Assembly: GCA_947629905.1 (NCBI GenBank)
Contig: CANRFM010000002.1
Span: 87,736-151,735 of the forward strand
Length of the DNA stretch: 64,000 nt
Reading direction: 5' to 3'
DNA from: an uncultured Clostridia bacterium
GTDB taxonomy: Bacteria; Bacillota; Clostridia; Oscillospirales; Ruminococcaceae
In this document: piece after piece, positions 1-9,475 of the stretch
Layout: each line of letters starts with the position of its first letter
Position numbering within the stretch: the stretch's first letter is position 1
Notes under the pieces: model-generated
The model's database searches: none
What the model was told of the DNA's origin: nothing
Seen by the model: the letters and a program-made list of their open reading frames with translations, nothing else
Made by a program: the position numbers and the translations under genes

Positions 1-1
1 G

Positions 2-988
2 CCGGTCATTGACAGTTCAGAACCGTCTGCACCTGTTGTTTCGGAGACTGTTCCGGCGACAGAACCAGTGACAGAAGCCCCGACAGAACCGCCGGAGGAA
101 GATGTGGAGGGTGAGCTGACCAATAATATCCTCATCGTCAAGGACAGGGCGATCATGCTCTACGGCGGCGGTTTCTCCAACGGACAGGCATATGCGGAAA
201 CGCTTAACCAGTTCAAGGAAAAATTAGGGGATGTGAATGTCTACTCTATGGTCGCACCGACCTCGGTTTCGTACTATCTGCCGAAAAAATACCAGCAGTA
301 TTCCGCAAGTGAAACGGAAAACATCGACCATATCAACAGCTTCCTGAACGGTGTCACGCCTGTGGATGTCTACAGCGCCCTGCTCCCGCACAAGGATGAG
401 CATATCTATTCCCGGACCGATCACCACTGGCAGCCGCTTGGGGCTTTCTATGCGGCAGAGGAATTTGCCAAAGTGGCAGGTGTTCCCTTTGCGCCGCTGA
501 CAGATTATGAAACAGTCGTCAAAGAGGGCTATGTCGGCACGCTTTACGGGCAAACCAACAGCAAGACACTGCTTGACAATCCGGAGGATTTCACCTACTA
601 CGTGCCGCAGAACGAATACACGACCACTTACTACGACACCGACATGACACGGGAACGGGAAGCTCCCCTGCTGCTGAACCTCGACACAGTTGACCGGGTG
701 AGCTGGTATCTGGTGTTCATGGGCGGTGATGAGCGGATCACGCACGTCACGACCGACTGCCACAACGGGCGTGTGCTGTGCATCATCAAGGACAGCTACG
801 GCAATGCGCTCGTGCCCTGCCTGACGAATTCCTTCGAGGAGATCTGGGTCATCGATATGCGCTATTTCAAGCCGAGCACCATTCCGTTTATTCAGGAACA
901 CGGGGTGACAGATCTGCTGTTTGCCATGAATACCTACAGTGCGACCGGCGGCAATTCCAAGAAACTACAGACTCTGCTGAATCAGTGA
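2..988 (+). CDS. DHHW/AlgX-like SGNH-type surface protein (5' partial)
   Basis: The reading frame is open from base 2, so the true start lies upstream of the window; 328 residues are visible. The first 35 or so form a Pro/Thr/Glu-rich linker. The rest matches the DHHW family: a TDHHW motif near residue 140 and a KDSYGNALVPCL block near residue 262, which in AlgX/AlgJ-like proteins supply the Asp-His and Ser of an SGNH-type active site. Relatives work outside the membrane with MBOAT acyltransferases to acylate surface polysaccharides. The next genes are an FkbH-like HAD enzyme and an acyl carrier protein, which points to an acyl-transfer cassette. Family is fairly sure; substrate unknown. Confidence 0.8.
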   Translation, partial: PVIDSSEPSAPVVSETVPATEPVTEAPTEPPEEDVEGELTNNILIVKDRAIMLYGGGFSNGQAYAETLNQFKEKLGDVNVYSMVAPTSVSYYLPKKYQQYSASETENIDHINSFLNGVTPVDVYSALLPHKDEHIYSRTDHHWQPLGAFYAAEEFAKVAGVPFAPLTDYETVVKEGYVGTLYGQTNSKTLLDNPEDFTYYVPQNEYTTTYYDTDMTREREAPLLLNLDTVDRVSWYLVFMGGDERITHVTTDCHNGRVLCIIKDSYGNALVPCLTNSFEEIWVIDMRYFKPSTIPFIQEHGVTDLLFAMNTYSATGGNSKKLQTLLNQ

Positions 989-1010
989 TTTTGGAAAAGG
1001 AGAACTTTTC

Positions 1011-2801
1011 ATGCTCGAAGAATTATGTTACCCGTTTGACGGGGATGCTGTGCTGAAAGACCGCCGGAAACTCCTGCGCCGCCTGAAAGAGCAGCCCGGC
1101 GCTGTCACGCTGCGCATTGCGGTGCTTGGCGGTTCGACTACAGACCTGATCGTCAAAATGCTGGAACTGTTCCTGCGCAACCGGGGCATTGTTCCGGCAT
1201 TCTGGGAGTCGGAGTATAACCAGTATTTGCAGGATGCCATGTTCCCGAATCCGTCCTTGGAAGCTTTTCAGCCGGAGGTCATCTTCATCCACACCACCGC
1301 ACGCAACCTGCTCAATATGCCCGGTGTGCAGGATTCCCGGGAACTGTGCGAACACAAGCTCGAACAGGCTTACCGGCAGTTTGCGGATATGTGGGAACGA
1401 CTGGCGCAGGTGTACGGCTGCCCCATTATCCAGAATAATTTTGAACTGTCCCTCACCCGTCTGCTCGGCAACCGGGAAGCCGGCTGTCCGCAGGGCAGCA
1501 TTGACTTCATCACCCGGCTGAACTGCAAATTCTATGACTATGCGGCTTCTCACAAGCATTTTTATATTCACGACATTCAGTATCTTTCGGCTTGCTACGG
1601 GCTGGACAAGTGGCTGGAGCCGTCCTACTGGCATCTGTTCAAATATGCATTAGCAGTCCCGGCGATACCGGAATTTGCCTATAATCTGTCCAATATTCTC
1701 TGTTCGCTGATGGGCAGAAACAAGAAGGTGCTTGCCCTTGACCTGGACAACACCCTCTGGGGCGGTGTCATCGGGGATGATGGGCAGGCAGGCATTGAGA
1801 TCGGACAGGAAACACCTGTCGGGCAGGGCTACCTTGAATTGCAGCGTTACCTGAAAGCCCACAAGGACATTGGCGTGCTGCTGACGGTCTGCTCGAAGAA
1901 TGACTACGAAAATGCCATTGCCGGGCTGGAACACCCGGACGGTGTGCTGCGCCCTGCCGATTTTGCTGCCATCAAGGCAAACTGGGAACCCAAATCACAG
2001 AACCTGCTCGACACGGCGCAGGAGCTGAACCTGCTTCCGGAGAGCTTCGTCTTTGTGGACGACAACCCGGCAGAACGTGCCATTGTGCGGGCGCAGCTCC
2101 CGGATACCGCAGCGGTGGCATTTCAGTCCATCGAGGATTGTCTGTTGGCACTGGACAGAAGCGGCTACTTCGAGGTCACGGAGCTTTCGGCAGACGATGC
2201 CAAGCGCAGCGAAATGTACCTTGCCAATGCACAGCGGCAGCAGGCTGCGGCGCAGTTTGCTGATTATACTGAATTTTTGAAAAGTCTGGATATGCACGCA
2301 CAGATCACGGACTTCGACCCCGTGCATCTGCCACGAATTACGCAGCTCACCAACAAGAGCAACCAGTTCAACCTCACCACAAGGCGCTATACTCTGCCGG
2401 AAATGGAAACTGTCGCCGCAAGTCCGGCGCATATCCGGCTGTGCGGGCGGCTGACGGATCGATTCGGGGACAATGGCATCGTTTCCGTTGTCATCGGCAG
2501 AAAAGAGGGCGCATCACTCCACATGGAGCTGTGGCTGATGAGCTGCCGGGTACTCAAGCGGGATATGGAGCTTGCCATGCTTGACACGCTCGTGGAAACT
2601 GCCGCTGCACAGGGCATACAGGAGATCATCGGGTACTACTACCCGACTGCCAAAAACGACATGGTCAGGGAATTGTACCGGCAGTTCGGGTTCACGCTGG
2701 TCAGCGAAAACGAGGACGGCAGCACCGTCTGGCGGTTGCCGGTCAGCGGCTATCAGAAGCAGAACCATGTCATTCAGATCAATGAGGAGGCAACCGTATG
2801 A
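1011..2801 (+). CDS. FkbH-like HAD-IIIC family protein
   Basis: The protein has 596 residues. An N-terminal SGNH-like region (about 35-170, starting with a VLGGST motif) precedes a HAD domain with the DxDxT nucleophile motif in LALDLDNTLWGG near residue 243. The C-terminal FkbH region contains a TQLTNKSNQFNLTTRRY block near 445. Characterised FkbH proteins dephosphorylate 1,3-bisphosphoglycerate and load a glyceryl unit onto an acyl carrier protein. An ACP gene overlaps the end of this one by 4 bases (ATGA), which fits that role. The start follows a GGAG ribosome site. The acyl unit loaded here is inferred, not shown. Confidence 0.85.
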   Translation: MLEELCYPFDGDAVLKDRRKLLRRLKEQPGAVTLRIAVLGGSTTDLIVKMLELFLRNRGIVPAFWESEYNQYLQDAMFPNPSLEAFQPEVIFIHTTARNLLNMPGVQDSRELCEHKLEQAYRQFADMWERLAQVYGCPIIQNNFELSLTRLLGNREAGCPQGSIDFITRLNCKFYDYAASHKHFYIHDIQYLSACYGLDKWLEPSYWHLFKYALAVPAIPEFAYNLSNILCSLMGRNKKVLALDLDNTLWGGVIGDDGQAGIEIGQETPVGQGYLELQRYLKAHKDIGVLLTVCSKNDYENAIAGLEHPDGVLRPADFAAIKANWEPKSQNLLDTAQELNLLPESFVFVDDNPAERAIVRAQLPDTAAVAFQSIEDCLLALDRSGYFEVTELSADDAKRSEMYLANAQRQQAAAQFADYTEFLKSLDMHAQITDFDPVHLPRITQLTNKSNQFNLTTRRYTLPEMETVAASPAHIRLCGRLTDRFGDNGIVSVVIGRKEGASLHMELWLMSCRVLKRDMELAMLDTLVETAAAQGIQEIIGYYYPTAKNDMVRELYRQFGFTLVSENEDGSTVWRLPVSGYQKQNHVIQINEEATV

Positions 2802-3043
2802 ACAAGAAAGAAGCTATGGAACGGCTGACAGCCATTTTCCGGGATGTGTTTGACGATGATGAGATCGTCCTGACAGAAACGACATCCGCTAAGGACATCG
2901 AAGACTGGGACAGCCTTGAGCACATCAACCTGATCGCTGCCGTGGAAAAGGCTTTCAAAATGCGCTTTACCATGAAAGAAGTCAGCGGCATGAAGAATGT
3001 CGGCGAAATGGCTGACATCGTCTGTGAACGTGCTAAAAAGTAA
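2798..3043 (+). CDS. Acyl carrier protein of the FkbH/DHHW cassette
   Basis: This 81-residue acidic protein has the ACP fold signature, with the phosphopantetheine-attachment Ser in a WDSLEHINLI motif near residue 37. Its ATG overlaps the stop of the FkbH-like gene, so the two are translationally coupled and probably work together: the FkbH enzyme would charge this carrier. It is distinct in sequence from the second ACP at 58231. Its place after a DHHW surface protein suggests it supplies an acyl group for export or transfer to a surface glycan rather than for fatty-acid synthesis. Confidence 0.88.
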   Translation: MNKKEAMERLTAIFRDVFDDDEIVLTETTSAKDIEDWDSLEHINLIAAVEKAFKMRFTMKEVSGMKNVGEMADIVCERAKK

Positions 3044-3146
3044 ACTCTATTTTACAATTTTACGGCAAAATCGCCAAAAATTAGTACAGTAATTTTTCTA
3101 TTTCACAATGTTATCACTATATTTTCAAAAAATATTCACAATTTCA

Positions 3147-3175
3147 TTGACAAAACTGCTTTCATCGGGTATAAT
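3147..3175 (+). promoter_or_regulatory. Consensus sigma-A promoter
   Basis: A perfect TTGACA (3147-3152), a 17-base spacer and a perfect TATAAT (3170-3175) lie 31 bases ahead of the start codon at 3207. It separates the small membrane protein from the upstream cassette. Confidence 0.85.
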
Positions 3176-3206
3176 GAAACTATACCAAATGAAAGGAGGA
3201 CATATC

Positions 3207-3602
3207 ATGTACGATTACGCTGATTCAGAGGCAGCAACTGCTGTTGCAGCTGCCGCATCCGGTGTGTATTCTATCGTTGCGATCGTAATCGCTGTGATTG
3301 CCATTGTGGCAATGTGGAAACTGTTTGCCAAAGCAGGCAAGCCGGGCTGGCACAGTCTGATCCCGTTCCTGAATACATGGGATCTGTTTGACATTGTGTA
3401 TGGCGCAGGCTGGAAAATGTTCCTGACATTGATTCCTGTTGTCGGTTGGATCGTTCCGCTGTGCCTGTATTTCCGCATGGCAAAGGCATACGGAAAAGAT
3501 GCAGGGTTCGGTGTCGGATTGGTTTTACTGTCACCGATCTTCATGCTGATACTGGCATACGGAAACTCGACATACTACGGACCGACATCAAGTTTTCTAT
3601 AA
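3207..3602 (+). CDS. Small polytopic membrane protein, DUF5684-like
   Basis: The start at 3207 follows an AAAGGAGG site at 7-base spacing, whereas the in-frame ATG at 3108 lies upstream of the promoter. The 131-residue protein has an Ala-rich N-terminus and about three hydrophobic segments. Between them lies a FAKAGKPGWHSLIPFLNTW block, typical of the DUF5684 family of short membrane proteins, often found fused to or beside signal peptidases. No catalytic residues are visible and the function is unknown. It is probably a single-gene transcript, with its own promoter and a hairpin terminator after it. Confidence 0.75.
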   Translation: MYDYADSEAATAVAAAASGVYSIVAIVIAVIAIVAMWKLFAKAGKPGWHSLIPFLNTWDLFDIVYGAGWKMFLTLIPVVGWIVPLCLYFRMAKAYGKDAGFGVGLVLLSPIFMLILAYGNSTYYGPTSSFL

Positions 3603-3621
3603 GAAAGAACATAGGGAAGGC

Positions 3622-3650
3622 ACTGCTGCAAGTTCTGCGGCAGTTCTTTT
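3622..3650 (+). terminator. Rho-independent terminator
   Basis: A 9-bp stem (ACTGCTGCA/TGCGGCAGT, one G-U pair) with a 5-base loop is followed by TCTTTTC. It ends the small membrane protein transcript. Confidence 0.7.
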
Positions 3651-3675
3651 CATTTATATATAAGAGGGAGGGCGC

Positions 3676-4005
3676 ATGGATAACGCATTTGAGAGGATCT
3701 ACGCAGTTGTCCGGCAGATACCACGGGGAAAAGTGTCTACCTATGGCATGGTAGCACAGCTTGCCGGAAATCCCCGCTGGGCAAGGGTGGTCGGCTATGC
3801 CCTGCACAGCAACCCCGAACCGGGCGTGATCCCCTGTCACCGGGTGGTGAACCGTTTCGGGAGACCGGCACCGGGGTTTGCCTTCGGGGGTGAGGGCAGA
3901 CAGCGGGAACTGCTCGAAGCAGAGGGCGTTATTTTCCGGGCAGACGGCTGCGTGGACATGGAACGCTGTCTCTGGAACGGGTTACAGGAGGGAGAAACGC
4001 CTTGA
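3676..4005 (+). CDS. MGMT-family DNA alkyltransferase-like protein
   Basis: This 109-residue protein is the C-terminal domain of O6-methylguanine-DNA methyltransferase without the N-terminal domain. The active-site motif PCHRVV near residue 55 keeps the acceptor cysteine, unlike the ATL proteins that carry Trp there. It has the helix-turn-helix that binds DNA and flips the damaged base (residues about 8-35). It could act as a minimal alkyltransferase, or as a damage-recognition protein feeding nucleotide excision repair. Its stop overlaps the TTG start of recQ, so the two probably form a small DNA-repair operon. Confidence 0.82.
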   Translation: MDNAFERIYAVVRQIPRGKVSTYGMVAQLAGNPRWARVVGYALHSNPEPGVIPCHRVVNRFGRPAPGFAFGGEGRQRELLEAEGVIFRADGCVDMERCLWNGLQEGETP

Positions 4006-5825
4006 CACCGCTTGCAATATTACAGCACCATTTCGGTTATCCGAGCTTTCACAAGGGGCAGGAGGAACTGATCACCCACCTGCTGAACGGACAGGATGTG
4101 CTTGGCATCATGCCGACCGGTGCGGGGAAAAGTATCTGCTATCAAGTGCCTGCCCTGCTGCTGCCGGGCATGACGGTCGTGATCTCGCCGCTGATCTCGC
4201 TGATGCAGGATCAGGTCACTGCACTGCGGGAGATCGGCATTGCGGCAGGATGTCTCAATTCGGCAATGGACGATGCCGACTACCGGGAGACACTGCACCG
4301 CATTCGCCGGGGAGAGGTGCGCATTCTCTACGCAGCCCCGGAACGGTTGGAAACGCAGCATTTTCTTTCACTCTGCCGGGAGATAGAGATCCCGCTGGTG
4401 GCAGTGGATGAAGCGCACTGCGTTTCGCAGTGGGGGCAGGATTTTCGACCGAGTTACCTGAAAATAGCGGCATTTTTGGAGCAGCTCCCCCGCCGTCCGG
4501 TCATCGGCGCTTTCACGGCAACGGCTACCAAGGAAGTGGCAGAGGATATTGTCGGCATCCTCGGACTACAAGAACCGTACCGCATCACGACCGGATTTGA
4601 CCGGGAGAACTTGTTTTTTGGCATTGAGCAGCCGAGGGACAAGTTCCGGGCACTCGTGGAGATCATCCGGGCGCATCCGGATACTGCCGGGATCGTGTAC
4701 TGCCTGTCCCGGAAACTGGTGGAACAGGTCACGGCTGATCTACAGGAACTGGGCATTTCTGCGACACGCTATCATGCCGGCTTGTCGGATGAGGAACGCC
4801 GGGAAAATCAGGACGATTTCATTTACGACCGGGTGTCGGTCATGGTGGCGACCAATGCTTTCGGGATGGGCATTGACAAGTCCAATGTCGGTTTTGTGGT
4901 GCATTACAATATGCCCAAAAATCTGGAAAGCTACTATCAGGAGGCTGGCCGTGCCGGACGGGACGGCAGCAAGGCGGACTGCATTCTGCTCTATAACGGC
5001 GGTGATGTGCGGCTCAATCAGTTCCTGATCGAATCTTCTGGCAGGAATGAAAAACTCCCGGAGGAGGTACAGCAACGCATCCGTCAGCAGGACGAGGAAC
5101 GCCTGAAACGCATGACCTTCTACTGCACCCAGACCGGCTGTCTGCGGCACTATATGCTGCGGTATTTCGGGGAGACTTCTGGGCAGTACTGCGGAAATTG
5201 CAGCCGCTGTCTTGCCAATTATGAGGAGCTCGATATTTCAGAAGCTGCCCTGAAAATTCTTTCCTGCATCTATCATTTACATAAACGCAAGCTGTATTAC
5301 GGTGTCAATGCGCTTGCGGATATTCTGCGGGGCAAGGAGACAGAAAAGACTGAACGCTATCGTTTCCCGGAAACGCTCTCCACGTTTGGCATCCTACAGG
5401 ATGTTTCAGAAACACAGTGCCGGGATATGATCCGGTTTCTGCTATCGGAAGAATGGCTGACGTTAAGCGGAAAATATCCGGTGCTGACCCTCAACCGCAA
5501 TTCCGCACGCCTGTTGCAGGAACGCCCGACCCTGACCATGCACATCCAAAAAGAGACTCCGCCCCCAAGGGCAGCCGCAAAAGCTGTTCCGGCGGACATT
5601 GATGACAGCCTGTTCCAGAAACTGCGTGCCGTCCGGAAAGCAATTGCCGAACGGGAACACGTGCCGCCCTATGTGGTTTTCACGGATGCGGCTTTGCAGG
5701 ATATGTGCCGGAAGCTGCCGGTCTCGGATATGGCTTTCCTGTCCGTTTCCGGGGTGGGGCACGTCAAGCTGGAAAAATACGGTACTGCCTTTATGGACAT
5801 CATACGGGCATACAAAACGACTTAA
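4002..5825 (+). CDS. recQ: RecQ-type ATP-dependent DNA helicase
   Basis: The 607-residue protein is a full RecQ. Walker A GAGKS is near residue 41, the DEAH box in VAVDEAHCVSQWGQDFRPSY near 135, and the second RecA-like domain carries the QEAGRAGRDG motif near 315. The RQC zinc cysteines (CLRHYML, CGNCSRC) lie near 380-405 and a C-terminal HRDC domain at about 530-600. The start codon is TTG at 4002, set by CAGGAGGGA at 3985, overlapping the stop of the alkyltransferase-like gene. It unwinds 3'-to-5' in recombination and fork repair. Nothing appears missing. Confidence 0.95.
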   Translation: MTPLAILQHHFGYPSFHKGQEELITHLLNGQDVLGIMPTGAGKSICYQVPALLLPGMTVVISPLISLMQDQVTALREIGIAAGCLNSAMDDADYRETLHRIRRGEVRILYAAPERLETQHFLSLCREIEIPLVAVDEAHCVSQWGQDFRPSYLKIAAFLEQLPRRPVIGAFTATATKEVAEDIVGILGLQEPYRITTGFDRENLFFGIEQPRDKFRALVEIIRAHPDTAGIVYCLSRKLVEQVTADLQELGISATRYHAGLSDEERRENQDDFIYDRVSVMVATNAFGMGIDKSNVGFVVHYNMPKNLESYYQEAGRAGRDGSKADCILLYNGGDVRLNQFLIESSGRNEKLPEEVQQRIRQQDEERLKRMTFYCTQTGCLRHYMLRYFGETSGQYCGNCSRCLANYEELDISEAALKILSCIYHLHKRKLYYGVNALADILRGKETEKTERYRFPETLSTFGILQDVSETQCRDMIRFLLSEEWLTLSGKYPVLTLNRNSARLLQERPTLTMHIQKETPPPRAAAKAVPADIDDSLFQKLRAVRKAIAEREHVPPYVVFTDAALQDMCRKLPVSDMAFLSVSGVGHVKLEKYGTAFMDIIRAYKTT

Positions 5826-5837
5826 CAGGAGGAACAT

Positions 5838-8009
5838 ATGGATATTATCAAAGTCCTGACGGACGAATTTGGCATCCGTACTGAACAGGTGCAGAATGTT
5901 GTGAATTTACTTGACGATGACAAGACTGTCCCGTTTATTGCACGTTACCGAAAGGAAATGCACGGCGCACTGGATGACCAGACGATCCGGCGGCTTGCGC
6001 TGCGGCTGCAGACACTGCGCAATCTGGAAGCCCGTAAAGAGGAAGTGCGCACGGCGATCGCCAACAAAAACGCCCTCACGCCCGAAATTGAAGCGGCACT
6101 CGACACGGCAATGACTATGGTCGAGGTGGAGGACATTTACCGCCCCTATAAGGAAAAGCGGCGCACGAGAGGTTCGATGGCAAGGGAAAAGGGACTTGCA
6201 CCGCTGGCAGAACTGCTGCTTGCACAGGCGGAAACGACCGACCCGGAAGCAGAGGCGGCTGCCTACCTGACCGAGGAAGTCCCGGACACCGCTGCCGCTT
6301 TGCAGGGGGCAATGGATATTCTTGCGGAGGACATTGCGGACGATGCAAAAGTACGCACGGCGATGCGTGATCTGTACCAGCGGTTCGGGACGATGACCTG
6401 TACGGCTGCCGACGAGGAAAAGGACAGCGTATACAGCAATTACTACCACTTTGAGAGCTTTGTGCCACGGCTGCAGGGGCATCAGATCCTTGCCATCCAG
6501 CGGGGCGAAAAGGAAGAACTGCTGAAAGTCACGATCACAGTCGCTGACGGGCTTGCGGAACAGATCTGCACCAAGCCCTATGTGAAAAACAGCTCCCCTG
6601 CCGGGGAACTGGTAAGGCAGGCTGCCTGTGACAGTGCCAAACGGCTTATCATTCCCTCTGTGATCCGGGAGGTGCGTAACGCCCTCTTTGCGGATGCCTG
6701 TGCGAACGCCATTAAGGTATTTGCCTCCAACCTCAAGCAGCTCCTCATGCAGCCGCCGCTGCGGGATACGGTGACTTTGGGACTTGACCCGGCATACCGG
6801 ACGGGCTGCAAGCTTGCAGTCGTGGACGGCACGGGCAAGGTACTGGACACGGGTGTCATTTACCCGACACCGCCGCATAACAAAATTGCAGAGGCAGAGA
6901 AAAAAGTCTCCTCTCTCGTGCAGAAATACGGCATCCAAGCCGTTTCTATCGGCAACGGAACGGCATCGAGGGAGTCGGAGAGTTTTGTTGCCGATCTGCT
7001 GCCGCAATTGCCGCACAAGGTCTCGTACATGGTCGTTTCAGAGGCAGGAGCTTCGGTGTATTCCGCTTCGGAACTGGCAGCGGAAGAATTTCCGGAATAC
7101 GATGTGGCACTGCGCAGTGCAGTATCGATCGCAAGGCGTTTACAGGACCCGCTTGCGGAACTGGTAAAGATCGACCCGAAAGCCATTGGCGTGGGGCAGT
7201 ATCAGCATGATATGCCAAAAGCAGACCTGCAAACAGCTTTAGACGGCGTAGTCGAGGAATGCGTGAATGCGGTCGGCGTGGACGTGAACACGGCTTCTGC
7301 ACCGCTGCTCTCGCATATTGCCGGCATCAGTGCGGCTGTTGCGAAAAATATCGTGAAATACCGGGAGGAGAACGGTGCCTTCACGACCCGGAAAGAGCTG
7401 CTGAAAGTCCCGAAACTCGGTCCGAAAGCCTTCGAGCAGTGTGCTGGGTTCCTGCGCATTCCGGGCGGGAAGCAGCCCCTTGACAACACGGGTGTACACC
7501 CGGAAAGCTACCCGGCAGCAGAGAAACTGCTCGAACGATTCGGCTTCTCTTTGCAGGATGCGGCGAACGGAAAGTTAGGCGGCTTGGGGGACTGCGTGAA
7601 GAAAGCCGGCAGCAACGCCCTCGCAGAAACGCTTGGCATTGGCGGATACACACTCGAGGACATGGTCATGGAGCTGCAAAAGCCCGGACGTGACCCCCGT
7701 GACCTGCTCCCGCCGCCTTTGCTGCGCAGTGGGAATGTCATGGGAATTGCCGACCTGAAGCCCGGCATGGAGCTGATGGGAACGGTGCGGAATATCGTGG
7801 ATTTCGGGTGCTTTGTGGACATTGGTGTCCATGAGGACGGACTGGTACACATCTCGCAGATCTGCGACCGCTATATCAAGCACCCCTTGGAAGCGGTCAA
7901 GGTGGGCGATGTCGTCCGGGTATGGGTCTTGGATGTGGACGTGAAGCGCAGCCGCATTTCCCTCACCATGCGCAAACAGCCGGGACAGGACACATCCAAA
8001 AAGGCGTGA
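5838..8009 (+). CDS. tex: Tex-type RNA-binding transcription accessory protein
   Basis: The 723-residue protein has the Tex order: an N-terminal helix-turn-helix region, a YqgF/RuvX-like nuclease fold near 310-420 (starting around TLGLDPAYRTGCK), a helix-hairpin-helix segment around 470-560, and a C-terminal S1 RNA-binding domain near 640-715 (GMELMGTVRNIVDFGCFVDIG). Tex proteins bind nucleic acids and influence transcription and stalled polymerases. The start follows CAGGAGGAAC. It lies 12 bases after recQ, so probably in the same transcript. Confidence 0.93.
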   Translation: MDIIKVLTDEFGIRTEQVQNVVNLLDDDKTVPFIARYRKEMHGALDDQTIRRLALRLQTLRNLEARKEEVRTAIANKNALTPEIEAALDTAMTMVEVEDIYRPYKEKRRTRGSMAREKGLAPLAELLLAQAETTDPEAEAAAYLTEEVPDTAAALQGAMDILAEDIADDAKVRTAMRDLYQRFGTMTCTAADEEKDSVYSNYYHFESFVPRLQGHQILAIQRGEKEELLKVTITVADGLAEQICTKPYVKNSSPAGELVRQAACDSAKRLIIPSVIREVRNALFADACANAIKVFASNLKQLLMQPPLRDTVTLGLDPAYRTGCKLAVVDGTGKVLDTGVIYPTPPHNKIAEAEKKVSSLVQKYGIQAVSIGNGTASRESESFVADLLPQLPHKVSYMVVSEAGASVYSASELAAEEFPEYDVALRSAVSIARRLQDPLAELVKIDPKAIGVGQYQHDMPKADLQTALDGVVEECVNAVGVDVNTASAPLLSHIAGISAAVAKNIVKYREENGAFTTRKELLKVPKLGPKAFEQCAGFLRIPGGKQPLDNTGVHPESYPAAEKLLERFGFSLQDAANGKLGGLGDCVKKAGSNALAETLGIGGYTLEDMVMELQKPGRDPRDLLPPPLLRSGNVMGIADLKPGMELMGTVRNIVDFGCFVDIGVHEDGLVHISQICDRYIKHPLEAVKVGDVVRVWVLDVDVKRSRISLTMRKQPGQDTSKKA

Positions 8010-8013
8010 CCCC

Positions 8014-9375
8014 ATGCAGCAGAATATTTACAGGCGTGCCTGTGCGCTTGCCGTTCCGATGATGATACAGAACGGCATCACCAACATGGTCAGTCTTGTG
8101 GACAATGTAATGGTCGGCAGACTGGGCACGGAAGCGATGACGGGGGTCTCGATCGGCGGACAGCTGATCTTCGTCTTTAATCTTGCGGTGTTTGGGGGGC
8201 TGTCGGGACCGGGGATCTATGCGGCGCAGTTCTTCGGGAAAAAGGATATGGAGGGCGTGCGGAATGTGTTCCGCCTGAAGCACTATATCGGCTTGGTGAT
8301 CTTGCTGCTGGGACTGGCGGTGTTCCTGTGTTTCGGGCAGCCGCTCATCGGGTTCTATCTCCGGGGAGAAAGTGAGGAGATCGACCCGGTGCTGACGATG
8401 CAGTATGCGTGGCAGTATCTTCTGATCATGCTGACCGGGCTTTTCCCGTTCGTGCTGACGCAGGTCTATGCAAGCAGCCTGCGGGAAGTCGGAGACAGCA
8501 TCCGCCCGATGGCTGCCGGAATTATTTCCGTCGTGGCGGACATCGTGCTGAACTGGGGGCTGATCTACGGGAACTTGGGGCTTCCGGCGCTTGGGGTCTC
8601 CGGGGCTGCGATCGCTACGGTTGCCGCAAGATTTGTGGAAATGCTGGTCGTTGTGATCTGGGCAGTGTGCCGGAACCGGCAGAAGATCTATCACACGCTC
8701 CGCATCCCCCTGCCCCTTGTCAAGGTCATTCTCTTCAAAGGGCTGCCGATCTTCTGCAATGAATTTCTCTGGGCAGGCGGTATTGCTGCCATGACACAAG
8801 CGTATTCCGTCCGGGGGCTCGATTTCATTGCAGGGCTGAACATCTCTAACGCTATCTGCAATCTGCTGAATGTCGTCTTTGTGGCACTTGGCACGGCGGT
8901 CGGCATTCTGATCGGGCAGACACTGGGAGCTGCACAATTTGAGAAGGCAAAGCAGGATGCGTTCCGGCTGATGCTGTTCACCGGCGGGGTCAGTCTGCTG
9001 CTGACGGTCATTCTGGTCGCCGTTTCCGGGTTCTTTCCGGAACTGTATCAGACGACGCAGACAGTCCGGCACTACGGCACGCAGTTCATCATCCTGACTG
9101 CTCTGTTCTTCCCCGTGCAGGGGCTGGTGAATGCGGTGTACTTCACACTTCGTTCCGGCGGGAAAACATTTGTGACGTTCCTGTTTGACAGTGTGTATTC
9201 GTGGGTCGTGGCAGTGCCGGCTGCCTTTCTCCTCTGCCGGTACACGGGAATCTCCATTTTTGTGATCTATGCACTGATTCAGGCAGCGGATCTCATCAAG
9301 GTGTTGGTCGGCTGTCTGCTCATCCGGAAAGGTGTCTGGATCAGCGACCTGACAAAAGCCGCAGAACCCTGCTGA
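8014..9375 (+). CDS. MATE family efflux transporter
   Basis: The 453-residue protein has about 12 hydrophobic segments and the MATE opening (IPMMIQNGITNMVSLVDNVMVGRLG-like, residues 12-40), with a matching second half starting around FKGLPIFCNEF near residue 240. MATE proteins export cationic drugs or metabolites using a Na+ or H+ gradient. The start lies 4 bases after tex with only a weak ribosome site, suggesting coupling. Substrate cannot be read from sequence. Confidence 0.9.
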   Translation: MQQNIYRRACALAVPMMIQNGITNMVSLVDNVMVGRLGTEAMTGVSIGGQLIFVFNLAVFGGLSGPGIYAAQFFGKKDMEGVRNVFRLKHYIGLVILLLGLAVFLCFGQPLIGFYLRGESEEIDPVLTMQYAWQYLLIMLTGLFPFVLTQVYASSLREVGDSIRPMAAGIISVVADIVLNWGLIYGNLGLPALGVSGAAIATVAARFVEMLVVVIWAVCRNRQKIYHTLRIPLPLVKVILFKGLPIFCNEFLWAGGIAAMTQAYSVRGLDFIAGLNISNAICNLLNVVFVALGTAVGILIGQTLGAAQFEKAKQDAFRLMLFTGGVSLLLTVILVAVSGFFPELYQTTQTVRHYGTQFIILTALFFPVQGLVNAVYFTLRSGGKTFVTFLFDSVYSWVVAVPAAFLLCRYTGISIFVIYALIQAADLIKVLVGCLLIRKGVWISDLTKAAEPC

Positions 9376-9420
9376 ATTTGAAAAAATTTCATTCACCTGC
9401 TCCGGTTCGACAAAATTCGC

Positions 9421-9475
9421 TTGACAGTACCGGCAGGATATGCTATACTATGAGTGGGTTCAGACAGTGTCTGAA
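9421..9475 (+). promoter_or_regulatory. Orphan consensus promoter with operator-like palindrome
   Basis: TTGACA (9421-9426), a 17-base spacer ending in TATGC and TATACT (9444-9449) form a strong promoter. From 9459 to 9475 lies a perfect 8-bp inverted repeat, TTCAGACA-G-TGTCTGAA, just where transcription would begin. No gene with a ribosome site follows until 9709, which has its own promoter. It may drive a short RNA. Confidence 0.65.

Noticed and set aside
7963..9396. Minus-strand open frame of 477 codons
   Set aside because: It lies opposite the MATE gene and encodes a His/Gln/Arg/Asp-rich low-complexity product with no ribosome site.
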